From contig CP136897.1 of NCBI GenBank assembly GCA_034359265.1, forward strand, positions 34,087,501-34,151,500: a DNA stretch of 64,000 nt, given 5' to 3'. Below, piece after piece: positions 23,669 to 34,139 of the stretch. The first letter of the stretch is position 1; every line of letters starts with the position of its first letter. The DNA is from Canna indica (Eukaryota; Streptophyta; Magnoliopsida; Zingiberales; Cannaceae). The position numbers and the translations under genes were made by a program. The notes beneath the pieces were generated by a model, which saw only the letters and a list, made by a program, of their open reading frames with translations, was not told the DNA's origin and did not search any database.

Positions 23669-23787
23669 GGGTTCGATCATACCAGCACAAACGCACCGGA
23701 TCCCATCAGAACTCCGAAGTTAAGCGTGCTTGGGCGAAAGTAGTACTAGGATGGGTGACCCCCTGGGAAGTCCTCGTGTTGCACCTT
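23669..23787 (+). rRNA. 5S rRNA: 5S rRNA gene, copy 53
   Basis: G5T (loses the helix I pair with C114), T21A, and G70A in the IE; T at -1. First of a G5T/T21A family of seven. Confidence 0.9.
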
Positions 23788-24153
23788 TTTTTTTACTACC
23801 TATTTGATTGCACGACGAGATCATTTTTTTTACCAATCTTTCTAACCAAACGTTAAGGACGGACGACGTCGTCGACATAAAATTTGGCTGTGGATCGTCC
23901 GCGCGGGGCCCGCTGCAACCTCTACGGCCGGCTCGATCGACCAACCGACCCGAAAAATTAAAATTTGTAAATAAATAAGAAAAATAACATTTCAATTATT
24001 ATTTTTCGTTTAAAACGGGCGTAACTCCGTGCATTATTGTCTGATTTCAGCTTTTCACGTGGCGCTAAAAGGCGCGCGAAGAGACGAAGAAAATGACCCC
24101 GAGCTATCCCTCGGACGGTCACCCTTATTAGCCGACGATCAGAAGTGGATCAC

Positions 24154-24272
24154 GGGTTCGATCATACCAGCACAAACGCACCGGATCCCAACAGAACTAC
24201 GAAGTTAAGCGTGCTTGGGCGAGAGTAGTACTAGGATAGGTGACCCTCTGGGAAGTCCTCGTGTTGCACCTT
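24154..24272 (+). rRNA. 5S rRNA: 5S rRNA gene, copy 54
   Basis: G5T, T21A, T38A, C46A, and G85A and C94T in the C box. Confidence 0.88.
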
Positions 24273-24638
24273 TTTTTTTACTACCTATTTGATTGCACGA
24301 CGAGATCATTTTTTTTACCAATCTTTCTAACCAAACGTTAAGGACGGACGACGTCGTCGACATAAAATTTGGCTGTGGATCGTCCGCGCGGGGCCCGCCG
24401 CAACCTCTACGGCCGGCTCAATCGACCAACCGACCCGAAAAATTAAAATTTGTAAATAAATAAGAAATATAACATTTCAATTATTATTTTTCGTTTAAAA
24501 CGGGCGTAACTCCGTGCATTATTGTCCGATTTCAGCTTTTCACGTGGCGCTAAAAGGCGCGCCAAGAGACGAAGAAAATGACCCCGAGCTATCCCTCGGA
24601 CGCTCACCCTTATTAACCGACGATCAGAATTGCATCAC

Positions 24639-24757
24639 GAGTGCGATCATACCAGCACTAACGCACCGGATCCCATCAGAACTCCGAAGTTAAGCGTGCT
24701 TGGGCGAAAGTAGTACTAGGATGGGTGACCCCCTGGGAAGTCCTCGTGTTGCACCTT
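24639..24757 (+). rRNA. 5S rRNA: 5S rRNA gene, copy 55
   Basis: G2A and G70A: the start of one family joined to the IE variant of another, as expected of a recombinant gene. Confidence 0.91.
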
Positions 24758-25123
24758 TTTTTTTACTACCTATTTGATTGCACGACGAGATCATTTTTTT
24801 TACCAATCTTTCTAACCAAACGTTAAGGACGAACGACGTCGTCGACATAAAATTTGGCTGTAGATCGTCCGCGCGGGGCCCGCTGCAACCTCTACGGCCG
24901 GCTCGATCGACCAACCGACCCGAAAAATTAAAATTTGTAAATAAATAAGAAAAATAACATTTCAATTATTATTTTTCGTTTAAAACGGGCGTAACTCCGT
25001 GCATTATTGTCCGATTTCAGCTTTTCACGTGGCGCTAAAAGGCGCGCGAAGAGACGAAGAAAATGACCCCGAGCTATCCCTCGGACGGTCACCCTTATTA
25101 GCCGACGATCAGAAGTGCATCAC

Positions 25124-25242
25124 GGGTTCGATCATACCAGCACAAACGCACCGGATCCCATCAGAACTCCGAAGTTAAGCGTGCTTGTGCGAAAGTACTA
25201 CTAGGATGGGTGACCCCCTGGGAAGTCCTCGTGTTGCACCTT
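25124..25242 (+). rRNA. 5S rRNA: 5S rRNA gene, copy 56
   Basis: G5T, T21A, G65T, G70A, G75C. Confidence 0.88.
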
Positions 25243-25607
25243 TTTTTTTACTACCTATTTGATTGCACGACGAGATCATTTTTTTTACCAATCTTTCTAA
25301 CCAAACGTTAAGGACGGACGACGTCGTCGACATTAAATTTGGCTGTCGATCGCCCGCGCGGGGCCCACCGCAAACTCAACGGCCGGCTCGATCGACCAAC
25401 CGACCCGAAAAATTAAATTTGTAAATAAATAAGAAATATAACATTTGAATTATTATTTTTCGTTTAAAACGGGCGTACCTCCGTGCATTATTGTCCGATT
25501 TCAGCTTTTCACGTGGCGCTAAAAGGCGCGCCAAGAGACGAAGAAAATGACCCCGAGCTATCCCTCGGACGCTCGCCCTTATTAGCCGACAATCAGAATT
25601 GCATCAC

Positions 25608-25726
25608 TAGTGCGATCATACCAGCACTAACGCACCGGATCCCATGAGAACTCCGAAGTTAAGCGTGCTTGGGCGAGAGTAGTACTATGATGGGTGACCC
25701 CCTGGGAAGTCCTCGTGTTGCACCAT
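25608..25726 (+). rRNA. 5S rRNA: 5S rRNA gene, copy 57
   Basis: G1T, G2A, C39G, G81T, and A in place of the first terminator T. The +1 base is not a purine, which is unfavourable for Pol III initiation. Confidence 0.89.
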
Positions 25727-26092
25727 TTTTTTTACTACCTATTTGATTGCACGACGAGATCATTTTTTTTACCAATCTTTCTAACCAAACGTTAAGGACG
25801 GACGACGTCATCGACATAAAATTTGGCTGTCGATCGCCCGCGCGGGGCCCGCCGCAACCTCTACGGCCGGCTCGATCGACCAACCGGCCCGAAAAATTAA
25901 AATTTGTAAATAAATAAGAAAAATAACATTTCATTTATTATTTTTCGTTTAAAACGGGCGTAACTTCGTGCATCATTGTCCGATTTTATCTTTTCACGTG
26001 GCGCTAAAAGACGCGCGAAGAGACGAAGAAAATCGCCCCGAGCTATCCCTCGGACGCTCAACCTTATTAGCCGACGATCAGAAGTGCACGAC

Positions 26093-26211
26093 GGGTGCGA
26101 TCATACCAGCACTAACGCACCGGATCCCATCAGAACTCCGAAGTTAAGCGTGCTTGGGCGAGAGTAGTACTAGGATGGGTGACCCCCTGGGAAGTCCTCG
26201 TGTTGCACCTT
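26093..26211 (+). rRNA. 5S rRNA: 5S rRNA gene, copy 58, majority sequence
   Basis: Matches the majority at every base +1 to +117, followed by nine T. The TATA-like element and -1 C are present. Candidate active copy, although the gene directly downstream is truncated. Confidence 0.97.
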
Positions 26212-26411
26212 TTTTTTTCCTACCTATTTGATTGCACGACGAGATCATTTTTTTTACCAATCTTTCTAACCAAACGTTAAAGACGGACGACGTCGTCGAC
26301 ATAAAATTTGGCTGTGGATCGCCCGCGCGGGGCCCGCCGCAACCTCTACGGCCGGCTCGATCGACCAACCGACCCGAAAAATTAAAATTTGTAAATAAAT
26401 AAGAAAAATAA

Positions 26412-26521
26412 CATACCAGCACTAACGCACCGGATCCCATTAGAACTCCGAAGTTAAGCGTGCTTGGGCGAGAGTAGTACTAGGATGGTTGACCCCCTGG
26501 GAAGTCCTCGTGTTGCACCTT
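26412..26521 (+). pseudogene. 5S rRNA: 5'-truncated 5S pseudogene, copy 59, distinct body
   Basis: Same junction as the other nine truncated copies, but the body lacks C35T, C47T and G51T and instead has C39T and G87T. The deletion was either transferred by conversion or overwritten by a normal gene body. Confidence 0.92.
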
Positions 26522-26888
26522 TTTTTTTTACTACCAATTTGATTGCACGACGAGATCATTTTTTTTACCAATCTTTCTAACCAAACGTTAAGGACGGACG
26601 ACGTCGTCGACATAAAATTTGGCTGTCGTTCGCCCGCGCGGGGCCCGCCGCAACCTCTACGACCGGCTCGATCGACCAACCGACCCGAAAAATTAAAATT
26701 TGTAAATAAATAAGAAAAATAACATTTCAATTATTATTTTTCGTTTAAAACGGGCGTAACTCCGTGCATTATTGTCCGATTTCAGCTTTTCACGTGGCGC
26801 TAAAAGGCGCGCGAAGAGACGAAGAAAATGACCCCGAGCTATCCCTCGGACGGTCACCCTTTTTAGCCGACGATCAGAAGTGCATCAC

Positions 26889-27007
26889 GGGTTCGATCAT
26901 ACCAGCACAAACGCACCGGATCCCATCAGAACTACGAAGTTAAGCGTGCTTGGGCGAGAGTAGTACTAGGATGGGTGACCCCCTGGGAAGTCCTCGTGTT
27001 GCACCTT
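26889..27007 (+). rRNA. 5S rRNA: 5S rRNA gene, copy 60
   Basis: G5T, T21A, C46A. Confidence 0.91.
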
Positions 27008-27373
27008 TTTTTTTACTACCTATTTGATTGCACGACGAGATCATTTTTTTTACCAATCTTTCTAACCAAACGTTAAGGACGGACGACGTCGTCGACATAA
27101 ATTTTGGCTGTGGATCGTCCGCGCGGGGCCCGCCGCAACCTCTACGGCCGGCTCAATCGACCAACCGACCCGAAAAATTAAAATTTGTAAATAAATAAGA
27201 AAAATAACATTTCAATTATTATTTTTCGTTTAAAACGGGCGTAACTCCGTGCATTATTGTCCGATTTCATCTTTTCACGTGGCGCTAAAAGGCGCGCGAA
27301 GAGACGAAGAAAATGACCCCGTGCTATCCCTCGGACGGTCACCCTTATTAGCCGACGATCAGAAGTGCATCAC

Positions 27374-27492
27374 GGGTTCGATCATACCAGCACAAACGCA
27401 TCGGATCCCATCAGAACTCCGAAGTTAAGCGTGCTTGGGCGAAAGTTGTACTAGGATGGCTGACCCCCTGGGAAGTCCTCGTGTTGCACCTT
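27374..27492 (+). rRNA. 5S rRNA: 5S rRNA gene, copy 61
   Basis: G5T, T21A, C28T, G70A, A74T, G87C. Confidence 0.88.
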
Positions 27493-27858
27493 TTTTTTTA
27501 CTACCTATTTGATTGCACGACGAGATCATTTTTTTTACCAATCTTTCTAACCAAACGTTAAGGACGGACGACGTCGTCGACATAAAATTTGGCTGTGGAT
27601 CGTCCGCGCGGGGCCCGCCGCAACCTCTACGGCCGGCTCAATCGACCAACCGACCCGAAAAATTAAAATTTGTAAATAAATAAGAAAAATAACATTTCAA
27701 TTATTATTTTTCGTTTAAAACGGGCGTAACGCCGTGCATTATTGTCCGATTTCAGCTTTTCACGTGGCGCTAAAAGGCCCGCGAAGAGACGAAGAAAATG
27801 ACCCCGAGCTATCCCTCGGACGGTCACCCTTATTAGCCGACGATCAGAAGTGCATCAC

Positions 27859-27977
27859 GGGTTCGATCATACCAGCACAAACGCACCGGATCCCATCAGA
27901 ACTCCGAAGTTAAGCGTGCTTGGGCGAAAGTAGTACTAGGATGGGTGACCCCCTGGGAAGTCCTCGTGTTGTACCTT
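27859..27977 (+). rRNA. 5S rRNA: 5S rRNA gene, copy 62
   Basis: G5T, T21A, G70A, C114T. Bases 5 and 114 both change, yet give U-U, so pairing is not restored. Confidence 0.9.
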
Positions 27978-28343
27978 TTTTTTTACTACCTATTTGATTG
28001 CACGACGAGATTATTTTTTTTACCAATCTTTCTAACCAAACGTTAAGGACGGACGACGTCATCGACATAAAATTTGGCTGTCGATCGCCCGCGCGGGGCC
28101 CGCCGCAACCTCTACGGCCGGCTCGATCGACCAACCGACCCGAAAAATTAAAATTTGTAAATAAATAAGAAAAATAACATTTCATTTATTATTTTTCATT
28201 TAAAACGGGCGTAACTTCGTGCATTATTGTCCGATTTCATCTTTTCACGTGGCGCTAAAAGGGGCGCGAAGAGACGAAGAAAATGACCCCGAGCTATCCC
28301 TCGGACGTTCAACCTTATTAGCCGACGATCAGAAGTGCACGAC

Positions 28344-28462
28344 GGGTGCGATCATACCAGCACTAACGCACCGGATCCCATCAGAACTCCGAAGTTAAGC
28401 GTGCTTGGGCGAGAGTAGTAGTAGGATGGGTGACCCCCTTGGAAGTCCTCGTGTTGCACCTT
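28344..28462 (+). rRNA. 5S rRNA: 5S rRNA gene, copy 63
   Basis: C78G and G97T. Its duplicate at 30751 is majority sequence, so these arose after the 2,407-bp duplication or were corrected there. Confidence 0.93.
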
Positions 28463-28827
28463 TTTTTTTACTACATATTTGATTGCACGACGAGATCATT
28501 TGTTTTACCAATCTTTCAAACCAAACGTTAAGGACGGACGACGTCTCGACATAAAATTTGGCTGTCGATCGCCCGCGCGGGGCCCGCCGCAACCTCTACG
28601 GCCGGCTCGATCGACCAACCGACCCGAAAAATTAAAATTTGTAAATAAATATGAAAAATAACATTTCATTTATTATTTTTCGTTTAAAACGGGCGTAACA
28701 TCGTGCATTATTGTCCGATTTCATCTTTTCACGTTGCGATAAATGGCGCGCGAAGAGACGAAGAAAATGACCCCGATCAATCCCTCGGACGCTCACCCTT
28801 ATTAGCCGACGATCAGAAGTGCATGAC

Positions 28828-28946
28828 GGGTGCTTTCATACCAGCACTAACGCACCGGATCCCATCAGAACTCCGAAGTTAAGCGTGCTTGGGCGAGAGT
28901 AGTACTAGGATGGGTGAACCCCTGGGAAGTCCTCGTGTTGCATCTT
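28828..28946 (+). rRNA. 5S rRNA: 5S rRNA gene, copy 64
   Basis: G7T, A8T (start reads gggtgctttc), C91A, C116T. The first two changes shorten helix I. Confidence 0.88.
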
Positions 28947-29312
28947 TTTTTTTACTACCTATTTGATTGCACGACGAGATCATTTTTTTTACCAATCTTT
29001 CTAACCAAACGTTAAGGACGGACGACGTCGTCGACATAAAATTTGGCTGTCGATCGCCCGCGCGGGGCCCGCCGCAACCTCTACGGCCGGCTCGATCGAC
29101 CAACCGACCCGAAAAATTAAAATTTGTAAATAAATAAGAAAAATAACTTTTCATTTATTATTTTTCGTTTAAAACGGGCGTAACTTCGTGCATTATTGTC
29201 CGATTTCATCTTTTCACGTGGCGCTAAAAGGCGCGCGAAGAGACGAAGAAAATGACCCCGAGCAATCCCTCGGACGCTCACCCTTATTAGCCGACGATCA
29301 GAAGTGCATGAC

Positions 29313-29431
29313 GGGTGCTTTCATACCAGCACTAACGCACCGGATCCCATCAGAACTCCGAAGTTAAGCGTGCTTGGGCGAGAGTAGTACTAGGATTGGT
29401 GAACTCCTGGGAAGTCCTCGTGTTGTATCTT
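29313..29431 (+). rRNA. 5S rRNA: 5S rRNA gene, copy 65
   Basis: G7T, A8T, G85T, C91A, C93T, C114T, C116T. Three changes are in the C box. Confidence 0.86.
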
Positions 29432-29793
29432 TTTTTTTACTACCTATTTGATTGCACGACGAGATCATTTTTTTTACTAATCTTTCTAACCAAACGTTAA
29501 GGACGGACGACGTCGTCGACATAAAATTTCGCTGTCGATCGCCCGCGCGGGGCCCGCCGCAACCTCTACGGCAGGCTCGATCGACCAACCGACCCGAAAA
29601 ATTAAAATTTGTAAATAAATAAGAAAAATAACATTTCAATTATTATTTTTGTTTAAAACGGGCGTAACTCCGTGCATTATTGTCCGATTTTAGCTTTTCA
29701 CGTGACGCTAAATGCGCGAAGAGACGAAGAAAATGACCCCGGGCTATCCCTCGGACGCTCACCCTTATTAGCCGACGATCAGAAGTGCACGAA

Positions 29794-29912
29794 GGGTGCG
29801 ATCATACCAGCACTAACGCACCGGATCCCATCAGAACTCCAAAGTTAAGCGTGCTTGGGCGAGTGTAGTACTAGGATGGGTGACCCCCTGGGAAGTCCTC
29901 GTGTTGCACCTT
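29794..29912 (+). rRNA. 5S rRNA: 5S rRNA gene, copy 66
   Basis: G48A, A71T; A at -1. The spacer that follows lost 13 bp between two ACCAA repeats near 29,960, giving a 472-bp unit. Confidence 0.91.
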
Positions 29913-30265
29913 TTTTTTTACTACTTATTTGATTGCACGACGAGATCATTTTTTTTACCAAACGTTAAGGACGGACGACGTCGTTGATAAAAAATTTGGC
30001 TGTCGATCGCCCGCGCGGGGCCTGCCGCAACCTCTACGGCCGGCTCGATCGACCAACCGATCCGAAAAATTAAAATATGTAAATAAATAAGAAAAATAAC
30101 ATTTCAATTATTATTTTTCGTTTAAAACGGGCGTAACTCCGTGCATTATTGTCCGATTTCAGCTTTTCACGTGGCGCTGAAAGGCGCGCGAAGAGACGAA
30201 GAAAATGACCCTGAGCTATCCCTCGGACGGTCACCCTTATTAGCCGACGATCAGAAGTGCATCAC

Positions 30266-30384
30266 GGGTTCGATCATACCAGCACAAACGCACCGGATCC
30301 CATCAGAACTCCGAAGTTAAGCGTGCTTGGGCGAAAGTAGTACTACGATGGGTGACCCCCTGGGAAGTCCTCGTGTTGTACCTT
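30266..30384 (+). rRNA. 5S rRNA: 5S rRNA gene, copy 67
   Basis: G5T, T21A, G70A, G81C, C114T; partner of 27859. Confidence 0.89.
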
Positions 30385-30721
30385 TTTTTTTACTACCTAT
30401 TTGATTGCACGACGAGATCATTTTTTTTACCAATCTTTCTAACCAAACGTTAAGGACGGACGACGTCATCGACATAAAATTTGGCTGTCGATCGCCCGCG
30501 CGGGGCCCGCCGCAACCTCTACGGCCGGCTCGATCGACCAACCGACCCGAAAAATTAAAATTTGTAAATAAATAAGAAAAATAACATTTCATTTATTATT
30601 TTTCATTTAAAACGGGCGTAACTTCGTGCATTATTGTCCGATTTCATCTTTTCACGTGGCGCTAAAAGGGGCGCGAAGAGACGAAGAAAATGACCCCGAG
30701 CTATCCCTCGGACGTTCAACC

Positions 30722-30727
30722 TTATTA
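30722..30727 (+). promoter_or_regulatory. TATA-like element, -29 to -24 (exemplar)
   Basis: TTATTA at -29 to -24 of the consensus copy at 30751, and at the same distance in most full-length copies. Plant 5S genes usually carry a TATATA-like motif near -28, so the position fits although the sequence is weak. Some units have TTATTG or ATATTG (for example before 1000, 1485 and 5983). The usual GC near -12 is not evident; a GC sits at -7/-6. Confidence 0.6.
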
Positions 30728-30750
30728 GCCGACGATCAGAAGTGCACGAC

Positions 30751-30869
30751 GGGTGCGATCATACCAGCACTAACGCACCGGATCCCATCAGAACTCCGAA
30801 GTTAAGCGTGCTTGGGCGAGAGTAGTACTAGGATGGGTGACCCCCTGGGAAGTCCTCGTGTTGCACCTT
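30751..30869 (+). rRNA. 5S rRNA: 5S rRNA gene, copy 68, majority sequence
   Basis: Exact match to the majority over +1 to +117 with TTATTA at -29, C at -1 and nine T at the end. Bases GGGTGCGA pair with TTGCACCT (G1-U118, G2-C117, G3-C116, U4-A115, G5-C114, C6-G113, G7-U112, A8-U111) to form helix I. The best single model for an active copy in the window. Confidence 0.98.
30800..30847 (+). promoter_or_regulatory. Pol III type 1 internal control region (exemplar)
   Basis: In the majority-sequence copy at 30751 the A box is 30800-30814, the intermediate element 30817-30822 and the C box 30830-30847. By homology these bind TFIIIA and then TFIIIC/TFIIIB. Box limits come from the known type 1 promoter layout; the sequence itself shows only the match to plant 5S genes. 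Confidence 0.85.
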
Positions 30870-30876
30870 TTTTTTT
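30868..30876 (+). terminator. Pol III T-run terminator (exemplar)
   Basis: Nine T directly after the GCACC gene end. Most units have 8-10 T here. Interrupted runs occur after 30 (TTTGTTTTT), 23184 (TTTTCTTTT) and all c-type units such as 40901 (TTGTCTTTTT). Confidence 0.85.
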
Positions 30877-31234
30877 ACTACATATTTGATTGCACGACGA
30901 GATCATTTGTTTTACCAATCTTTCAAACCAAACGTTAAGGACGGACGACGTCTCGACATAAAATTTGGCTGTCGATCGGCCGCGCGGGGCCCGCCGCAAC
31001 CTCTATGGCCGGCTCGATCGACCAACCGACCCGAAAAATTAAAATTTGTAAATAAATATGAAAAATAACATTTCATTTATTATTTTTCGTTTAAAACGGG
31101 CGTAACATCGTGCATTATTGTCCGATTTCATCTTTTCACGTTGCGATAAATGGCGCGCGAAGAGACGAAGAAAATGACCCCGATCAATCCCTCGGACGCT
31201 CACCCTTATTAGCCGACGATCAGAAGTGCATGAC
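30870..31234 (+). other. non-transcribed spacer, typical unit
   Basis: Stands for all the roughly 365-bp spacers. In order from the gene end: T-run; ttgattgcacgacgag; a second T-run of 7-8 T; accaatctttctaacc; a CpG-rich core with palindromes and ggcccgccgcaacctctac; an AT-rich stretch (aaatttgtaaataaataag); cgtttaaaacgggcgtaac; a CACGTG hexamer near -98; a CCGAG/CTCGG hairpin near -55; then the TATA-like element. I see no ORF with coding character, no tRNA and no transposon ends. This unit has a 3-bp shortened core palindrome (gacgacgtctcgac). Confidence 0.85.
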
Positions 31235-31353
31235 GGGTGCTTTCATACCAGCACTAACGCACCGGATCCCATCAGAACTCCGAAGTTAAGCGTGCTTGGG
31301 CGAGAGTAGTACTAGGATGGGTGAACCCCTGGGAAGTCCTCGTGTTGCATCTT
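31235..31353 (+). rRNA. 5S rRNA: 5S rRNA gene, copy 69
   Basis: G7T, A8T, C91A, C116T; partner of 28828. Confidence 0.88.
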
Positions 31354-31719
31354 TTTTTTTACTACCTATTTGATTGCACGACGAGATCATTTTTTTTACC
31401 AATCTTTCTAACCAAACGTTAAGGACGGACGACGTCGTCGACATAAAATTTGGCTGTCGATCGCCCGCGCGGGGCCCGCCGCAACCTCTACGGACGGCTC
31501 GATCGACCAACCGACCCGAAAAATTAAAATTTGTAAATAAATAAGAAAAATAACTTTTCATTTATTATTTTTCGTTTAAAACGGGCGTAACTTCGTGCAT
31601 TATTGTCCGATTTCATCTTTTCACGTGGCGCTAAAAGGCGCGCGAAGAGACGAAGAAAATGACCCCGAGCAATCCCTCGGACGCTCACCCTTATTAGCCG
31701 ACGATCAGAAGTGCATGAC

Positions 31720-31838
31720 GGGTGCTTTCATACCAGCACTAACGCACCGGATCCCATCAGAACTCCGAAGTTAAGCGTGCTTGGGCGAGAGTAGTACTAG
31801 GATTGGTGAACCCCTGGGAAGTCCTCGTGTTGTATCTT
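31720..31838 (+). rRNA. 5S rRNA: 5S rRNA gene, copy 70
   Basis: G7T, A8T, G85T, C91A, C114T, C116T; partner of 29313 but without its C93T. Confidence 0.86.
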
Positions 31839-32200
31839 TTTTTTTACTACCTATTTGATTGCACGACGAGATCATTTTTTTTACTAATCTTTCTAACCAA
31901 ACGTTAAGGACGGACGACGTCGTCGACATAAAATTTCGCTGTCGATCGCCCGCGCGGGGCCCGCCGCAACCTCTACGGCAGGCTCGATCGACCAACCGAC
32001 CCGAAAAATTAAAATTTGTAAATAAATAAGAAAAATAACATTTCAATTATTATTTTTGTTTAAAACGGGCGTAACTCCGTGCATTATTGTCCGATTTTAG
32101 CTTTTCACGTGACGCTAAATGCGCGAAGAGACGAAGAAAATGACCCCGGGCTATCCCTCGGACGCTCACCCTTATTAGCCGACGATCAGATGTGCACGAA

Positions 32201-32319
32201 GGGTGCGATCATACCAGCACTAACGCACCGGATCCCATCAGAACTCCAAAGTTAAGCGTGCTTGGGCGAGAGTAGTACTAGGATGGGTGACCCCCTGGGA
32301 AGTCCTCGTGTTGCCCCTT
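32201..32319 (+). rRNA. 5S rRNA: 5S rRNA gene, copy 71
   Basis: G48A and A115C (helix I); A at -1. Partner of 29794, but its spacer lacks the 13-bp deletion. Confidence 0.9.
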
Positions 32320-32682
32320 TTTTTTTACTACTTATTTGATTGCACGACGAGATCATTTTTTTTACCAATCTTTCTAACCAAACGTTAAGGACGGACGACG
32401 TCGTCGACATAAAATTTGGCTCTTGATCGCCCGCGCGGGGCCCGCCGCAACCTCTTCGGCCGGCTCGATCGACCAACCGACTCGAAAAGTTAAAATTTGT
32501 AAATAAATAAGAATAACATTTCAATTATTATTTTTCGTTTAAAACGGGCGTAACTCCGTGCATTATTGTTCGATTTTAGCTTTTCACGTGGCGCTGAAAG
32601 GCGCGCGAAGAGACGAAGAAAATGACCCCGAGCTGTCCCTCGGACGCTGACCCTTATTAGCCGACGATCAGAATTGCATGAC

Positions 32683-32801
32683 GGGTGCGATCATACCAGC
32701 ACTAACGCACCGGATCCCATCAAAACTTCGAACTTAAGCGTGCTTGATCGAGAGTAGTACTAGGATGGGTGACCCCCTGGGAAGTCCTTGTGTTGCACCG
32801 A
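32683..32801 (+). rRNA. 5S rRNA: 5S rRNA gene, copy 72
   Basis: G41A, C46T, G51C in the A box, G65A, G66T, C107T; the terminator starts GATTTTTTT. The spacer on each side now has the gctgaaa dialect. Confidence 0.86.
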
Positions 32802-33170
32802 TTTTTTTACTACCTATTTGATTGCACGACGAGATCATTTTTTTTACTACCAATCTTTCTAACCAATCGTTAAGGACGAACGACGTCGTCGCCATAAAAT
32901 TTGGCTGTCCGTCGCCCGCGCGGGGCCCATCGCAACCTCTACGGCCGGCTCGATCGACCAACCGACCCGAAAAATTAAAATTTGTAAATAAATAAGAAAA
33001 ATGACATTTCAATTATTATTTTTCGTTTAAAACGGGCGTAACTCCGTGCATTATTGTCCGATTCCAGCTTTTCACGTGGCGCTGAAACGCGCGCGAAGAG
33101 ACGAAGAAAATGACCCCGAGTTGTCCCTCGGACGCTCACCCTTATTAGCCGACGATCAGAAGTGCATGAC

Positions 33171-33289
33171 GGGTGCGATCATACTAGCACTAACGCACCG
33201 GATCCCATTAGAACTCCGAAGTTAAGCGTGCTTGCGCGAGAGTGGTACTAGGATGGGTGACCCCTTCGGAAGTCCTCATGTTGCACCTT
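33171..33289 (+). rRNA. 5S rRNA: 5S rRNA gene, copy 73
   Basis: C15T, C39T, G65C, A74G, C95T, G97C, G108A. First copy of the G65C/A74G lineage. Confidence 0.87.
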
Positions 33290-33654
33290 TTTTTTTACTA
33301 CCTATTTGATTGCTCGACGAGATCATTTTTTTACCAATCTTTCTAACCAAACGTTAAGGACGGACGACGTCGTCGCCATAAAATTTGGCTGTCGATCGCC
33401 CGTGCGGGGCCCGCCGCAACCTGTACAGCCGGCTCGATCGACCAACCGACCCAAAAAATTAAAATTTGTAAATAAATAAGAAAAATGACATTTCAATTAT
33501 TATTTTTCGTTTAAAACGGGCGTAACTCCGTGCATTATTATCCGATTCTAGCTTTTCACGTGGCGCTGAAACGCGCGCGAAGAGACGAAGAAAATGACCC
33601 CGAGTTGAACCTCGGAGGCTCACCCTTATTAGCCGACGATCAGAAGTGCATGAC

Positions 33655-33773
33655 GGGTGCGATCATACTAGCACTAACGCACCGGATCCCATCAGAACTC
33701 CGAAGTTAAGCGTGCTTGCGCGAGAGTGGTACTAGGATGGGTGACCCCTTCGGAAGTCCTCGTGTTGCACCTT
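33655..33773 (+). rRNA. 5S rRNA: 5S rRNA gene, copy 74
   Basis: C15T, G65C, A74G, C95T, G97C. Confidence 0.88.
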
Positions 33774-34139
33774 TTTTTTTACTACCTATTTGATTGCACG
33801 ACAAGATCTTTTTTTTTACCATTCTTTCTAACCAAACGTTAAGGACGGACGACGTCGTCGCCATAAAATTTGGGTGTCGATCGCCCTAGCGGGGCCCGCC
33901 GCAACCTCTACGGCCGGCTCGATCGACCAACCGACCCGAAAAATTAAAATTTGTAAATAAATAAGAAAAATAATATTTCAATATTATTTTTCGTTTAAAA
34001 CGGGTGTAACTCCGTGCATTATTGTCCGATTTCAGCTTTTCACGTGGCGCTGAAAGGCGCGCAAAGAGACAAAGAAAATGACCCCCGAACTCTCCCTCAG
34101 ATGCTCACCCATATTAGGCGACGATCGGAAGTGCATATT

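Larger units (their letters stand above)
27859..32330. repeat. 2,407-bp five-unit tandem duplication
   Basis: Gene starts 27859, 28344, 28828, 29313 and 29794 recur at 30266, 30751, 31235, 31720 and 32201. Shared rare marks include the G7T/A8T genes, ggggcgcgaag, and spacers with cgacgtctcgac. Similarity ends near 32,330, because a 13-bp deletion at 29,960 is absent at 32,367. Confidence 0.88.
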
